Source: CAZFJG01 sp964410915
GTDB taxonomy: Bacteria; Synergistota; Synergistia; Synergistales; JAFGMB01
Length of the DNA: 6,058 bases
Reading direction: 5' to 3'
NCBI GenBank assembly: GCA_964410915.1
Contig: CAYPIU010000064.1
Span: 1-6,058 of the forward strand
How positions within the stretch are numbered: the first letter of the stretch is position 1; every line of letters begins with the position of its first letter. The notes under the pieces are model-generated. The model worked only from the letters and a program-made list of their open reading frames with translations. It made no database searches and was not told the DNA's origin. Positions 4,832 through 6,058 of this stretch are shown in pieces. A program made the position numbers and the translations under genes.

Positions 4832-5326
4832 TCAGAAGTGAAGTAATTCTGAGCCTGTAATTTTTCCATCGTTATCAACACGTATAAAACCATGAAAAAC
4901 TCTTTTGCCCGGGTCAAGAACATAAGGGGACAACAACCGGTAGAATGGACTGATATTTTCAAGCTGGTAACTCTCCTTAAGGGGATACCATTGCATATAC
5001 CCCTCATCGCTGGAGTTTACGACTCCTGAAAACGAATCGGCAACAAAATATAGAGAGAGTACCTCCTGAGAAGGATCAGGGGAAAAATTATTAACCATTC
5101 CGGCAAACCTTGCAGAAGTAACTTCCAGTCCGGTCTCCTCTAATATCTCCCTGGCACAGGCATCAAAAGAGGTCTCGCCTTTTTCCTTTTTACCTCCAGG
5201 TATCGTTATATCTCCCTTGTAAGGCTCCCTGTTACGTTTAATTAGAAGGATGTTTCCATCTTTTATAAGATAACAGAATACCACTATGATGGTATGTGCA
5301 TGAAGAGAACCGTCGAGGCCCTTCAT
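4832..5326 (-). CDS. Nudix hydrolase
   Basis: A 164-residue cytoplasmic pyrophosphohydrolase. The Nudix box GX5EX7REUXEEXGU is complete at residues 45-67 (GKKEKGE ... REILEETGL), with the metal-binding glutamates of REILEE at 60, 63 and 64. IPGGKKEKGE just before it is typical of MutT/8-oxo-dGTPase and ADP-ribose-type members, but substrate cannot be read from sequence. No extra domain is seen; the C-terminal third (about 110-164) is not recognised. The ATG at 5326 shares its A with the TGA stop of the J-domain gene (TGATG). GGGGGA lies about 7 bases before it. A TTG at 5329 is in frame but less likely. The overlap implies translational coupling with the upstream gene. Confidence 0.92.
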   Translation of the reverse strand: MKGLDGSLHAHTIIVVFCYLIKDGNILLIKRNREPYKGDITIPGGKKEKGETSFDACAREILEETGLEVTSARFAGMVNNFSPDPSQEVLSLYFVADSFSGVVNSSDEGYMQWYPLKESYQLENISPFYRLLSPYVLDPGKRVFHGFIRVDNDGKITGSELLHF

Positions 5327-5712
5327 CAATGCATCCCCCGCATTTTGCGTATCTGGTCATAAGCATTCTGAATTTCCTTGAAACGCATGGTAGCGAGCTC
5401 AATGAACTCGTCATCGAGTTCCTGTCCTATGAACTTATCCGGATGGTACTTCGCCACCATCTTTCTGTAACATTTTCTGATATCTTCATCAGAATCCCGT
5501 CTTCTGCAGCCAAGAACGGTGTAAGGGTCTACGTTAGCCCTCTGCTTTCCTGCTGAGGGGCCGCTCTGTCCATTACTGGAACTGCTGCTGTTACCCTGAT
5601 ATGTATATCCTCCAGATCCAAAGGTGGTAACGAGATTCCTCACTAGTCTGATCAAAAGGAATCCAATGATCAGAGGTAAAGCAAGTCTTATCAATCTGAA
5701 AATAAGAGCCAT
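5326..5712 (-). CDS. Membrane-anchored J-domain protein, DjlA-like
   Basis: A 128-residue DnaJ-type co-chaperone that should stimulate an Hsp70 (DnaK) ATPase through its HPD tripeptide. Residues 5-22 form one hydrophobic anchor. Residues 32-62 are a Gly/Ser/Asn/Gln-rich linker. The J domain fills about 63-125: DPYTVLGCRRRDSDEDIRK, then KYHPDKF (HPD at 90-92), then an F-x-E-I-x-x-A-Y segment near the end. The J domain resembles the C-terminal domain of DjlA/TerB-type proteins, with an insertion after HPD, but there is no TerB domain, so this is a minimal version. GGAGTG (5726-5721) lies 8 bases before the ATG. It is first gene of a two-gene operon, ending in a TGATG overlap with the Nudix gene. 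The client is unknown. Confidence 0.9.
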   Translation of the reverse strand: MALIFRLIRLALPLIIGFLLIRLVRNLVTTFGSGGYTYQGNSSSSSNGQSGPSAGKQRANVDPYTVLGCRRRDSDEDIRKCYRKMVAKYHPDKFIGQELDDEFIELATMRFKEIQNAYDQIRKMRGMH

Positions 5713-5770
5713 GTTTCTTTCACTCCAAAAATGATTTTTTGGTAAAAAGAGCTTATTTCTCCGATAAAAG

Positions 5771-5801
5771 ATTATACCTCAGTATAGTCAAAAATAGTCA
5801 T
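5771..5801 (-). promoter_or_regulatory. J-domain operon promoter with 11-bp-spaced direct repeats
   Basis: The minus strand has a perfect TATAAT box (5776-5771), about 59 bases before the ATG at 5712. The -35 zone lacks a good hexamer at 16-18 bases; TTGACT (5791-5786) is only 9 bases away. ATAGTCA occurs twice on the plus strand (5784-5790 and 5795-5801), offset by 11 bp, one helical turn, and spans the -35 zone. This fits tandem binding of a regulator on one DNA face. The repeats are seen; the regulation is inferred. Confidence 0.45.
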
Positions 5802-5840
5802 AATACAAAACTGCTGAAATACAAAGGGGAAGATAAATAC

Positions 5841-5912
5841 TTTAACCACTGAGAGCGCAGCTGGCTCTGCGAGCCAACGCAGAGAAGGTCAAAGGCTATT
5901 CACCACGGAGGA
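5841..5912. repeat. Degenerate CGCAGAG / CCACGGAG interspersed repeat
   Basis: The sequence starts TTTAACCACTGAGAGCGCAG, then has a hairpin TGGCTC-TGC-GAGCCA (5862-5876), then ACGCAGAGAAGG, and then CACCACGGAGGACACGGAGG (5891-5910) with a 9-bp tandem of (C)ACGGAGGA. Strings built from TTAACC, CGCAGAG and CACGGAG units are familiar as short interspersed repeats between genes in diverse environmental bacteria (recollection, not searched). There is no open frame of note. It resembles neither the left-end repeats nor any insertion-sequence end. Confidence 0.6.
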
Positions 5913-6014
5913 CACGGAGGAAGATCTGAGTAGTGCATATGAGCAAACCCAGGAATACGAGAAAAATGCGGGTCTATTTTTCACGCAAGATTTCAGTCAA
6001 AAGATAAAAACTTG

Positions 6015-6035
6015 TTTAACCGCAAAGATACCGTG
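6015..6035. repeat. Second partial TTTAACC-CA repeat copy
   Basis: TTTAACCGCAAAGATACCG resembles the start of the element at 5841 (TTTAACCACTGAGAGCGCA), 174 bp away in the same orientation. TTTTTCACGCAAGA at 5977-5990 is a further fragment of the same style. The copy is degenerate and its limits are uncertain. No gene is visible from 5913 to the end of the window. Confidence 0.4.
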
Positions 6036-6058
6036 TTGAAAGTCAAGCCTTTTTTTGA

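Noticed and set aside
5939..6007. 22-residue basic open frame (MSKPRNTRKMR...)
   Set aside because: There is no well-placed Shine-Dalgarno or promoter and it lies among degenerate repeats; a basic peptide this short arises by chance.

Overview
The window looks like a piece of chromosome from an anaerobic bacterium of moderate to low GC. The evidence for a bacterium is consensus-like sigma70 promoters (TTGACA-N16-TATATT at 2689-2716), purine-rich Shine-Dalgarno sites, TTG and GTG starts, and intrinsic terminators. The evidence for an anaerobic lifestyle is a membrane polyferredoxin, a superoxide-reductase-like exported protein and a small ferredoxin-like protein. I cannot name the phylum from the sequence alone. 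There is no rRNA, tRNA, CRISPR array, transposase or phage gene.

Layout: (1) 1-337 is gene-free and packed with degenerate repeats. These are REP-like units of the form GRTGGGC-loop-GCCCAYC, plus 7-bp GATTTTG tracts in opposite orientations on either side of a tandem pair of units. (2) 427-705 minus is a minimal acylphosphatase with a TTG start. (3) 980-1357 plus is a single-domain cupin behind a promoter carrying a 12-bp palindrome. It shares a bidirectional terminator with (4) 1407-1763 minus, an exported superoxide-reductase-like-fold protein. (5) 2088-2651 plus is the manganese exporter MntP, preceded by a TATAAT box and a 17-bp dyad. (6) 2774-3037 plus is an 87-residue cysteine-rich protein with a degenerate BFD-like domain and a Cys/Gly tail, flanked by a near-consensus promoter and a strong terminator. 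(7) 3348-4706 plus is a five-helix NapH-type 4Fe-4S polyferredoxin with a duplicated acidic C-terminal domain. (8) 5712-4832 minus is a two-gene operon of a membrane-anchored J-domain protein and a Nudix hydrolase, coupled by a TGATG stop/start overlap. (9) 5841-6058 is gene-free and holds degenerate CGCAGAG / CCACGGAG interspersed repeats.

Apart from the J-domain/Nudix pair, each gene appears to be its own transcription unit, and several have visible promoters and terminators. Loose themes connect them: metal and oxidative stress handling (MntP, SOR-like protein, Nudix, cupin) and iron-sulfur electron transfer (BFD-like protein, polyferredoxin). The sequence does not prove that they form one pathway. 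The least ordinary parts are the cysteine-rich small protein, the polyferredoxin's tail repeats, the SOR-like protein with a changed metal-site motif, and the layered intergenic repeats.
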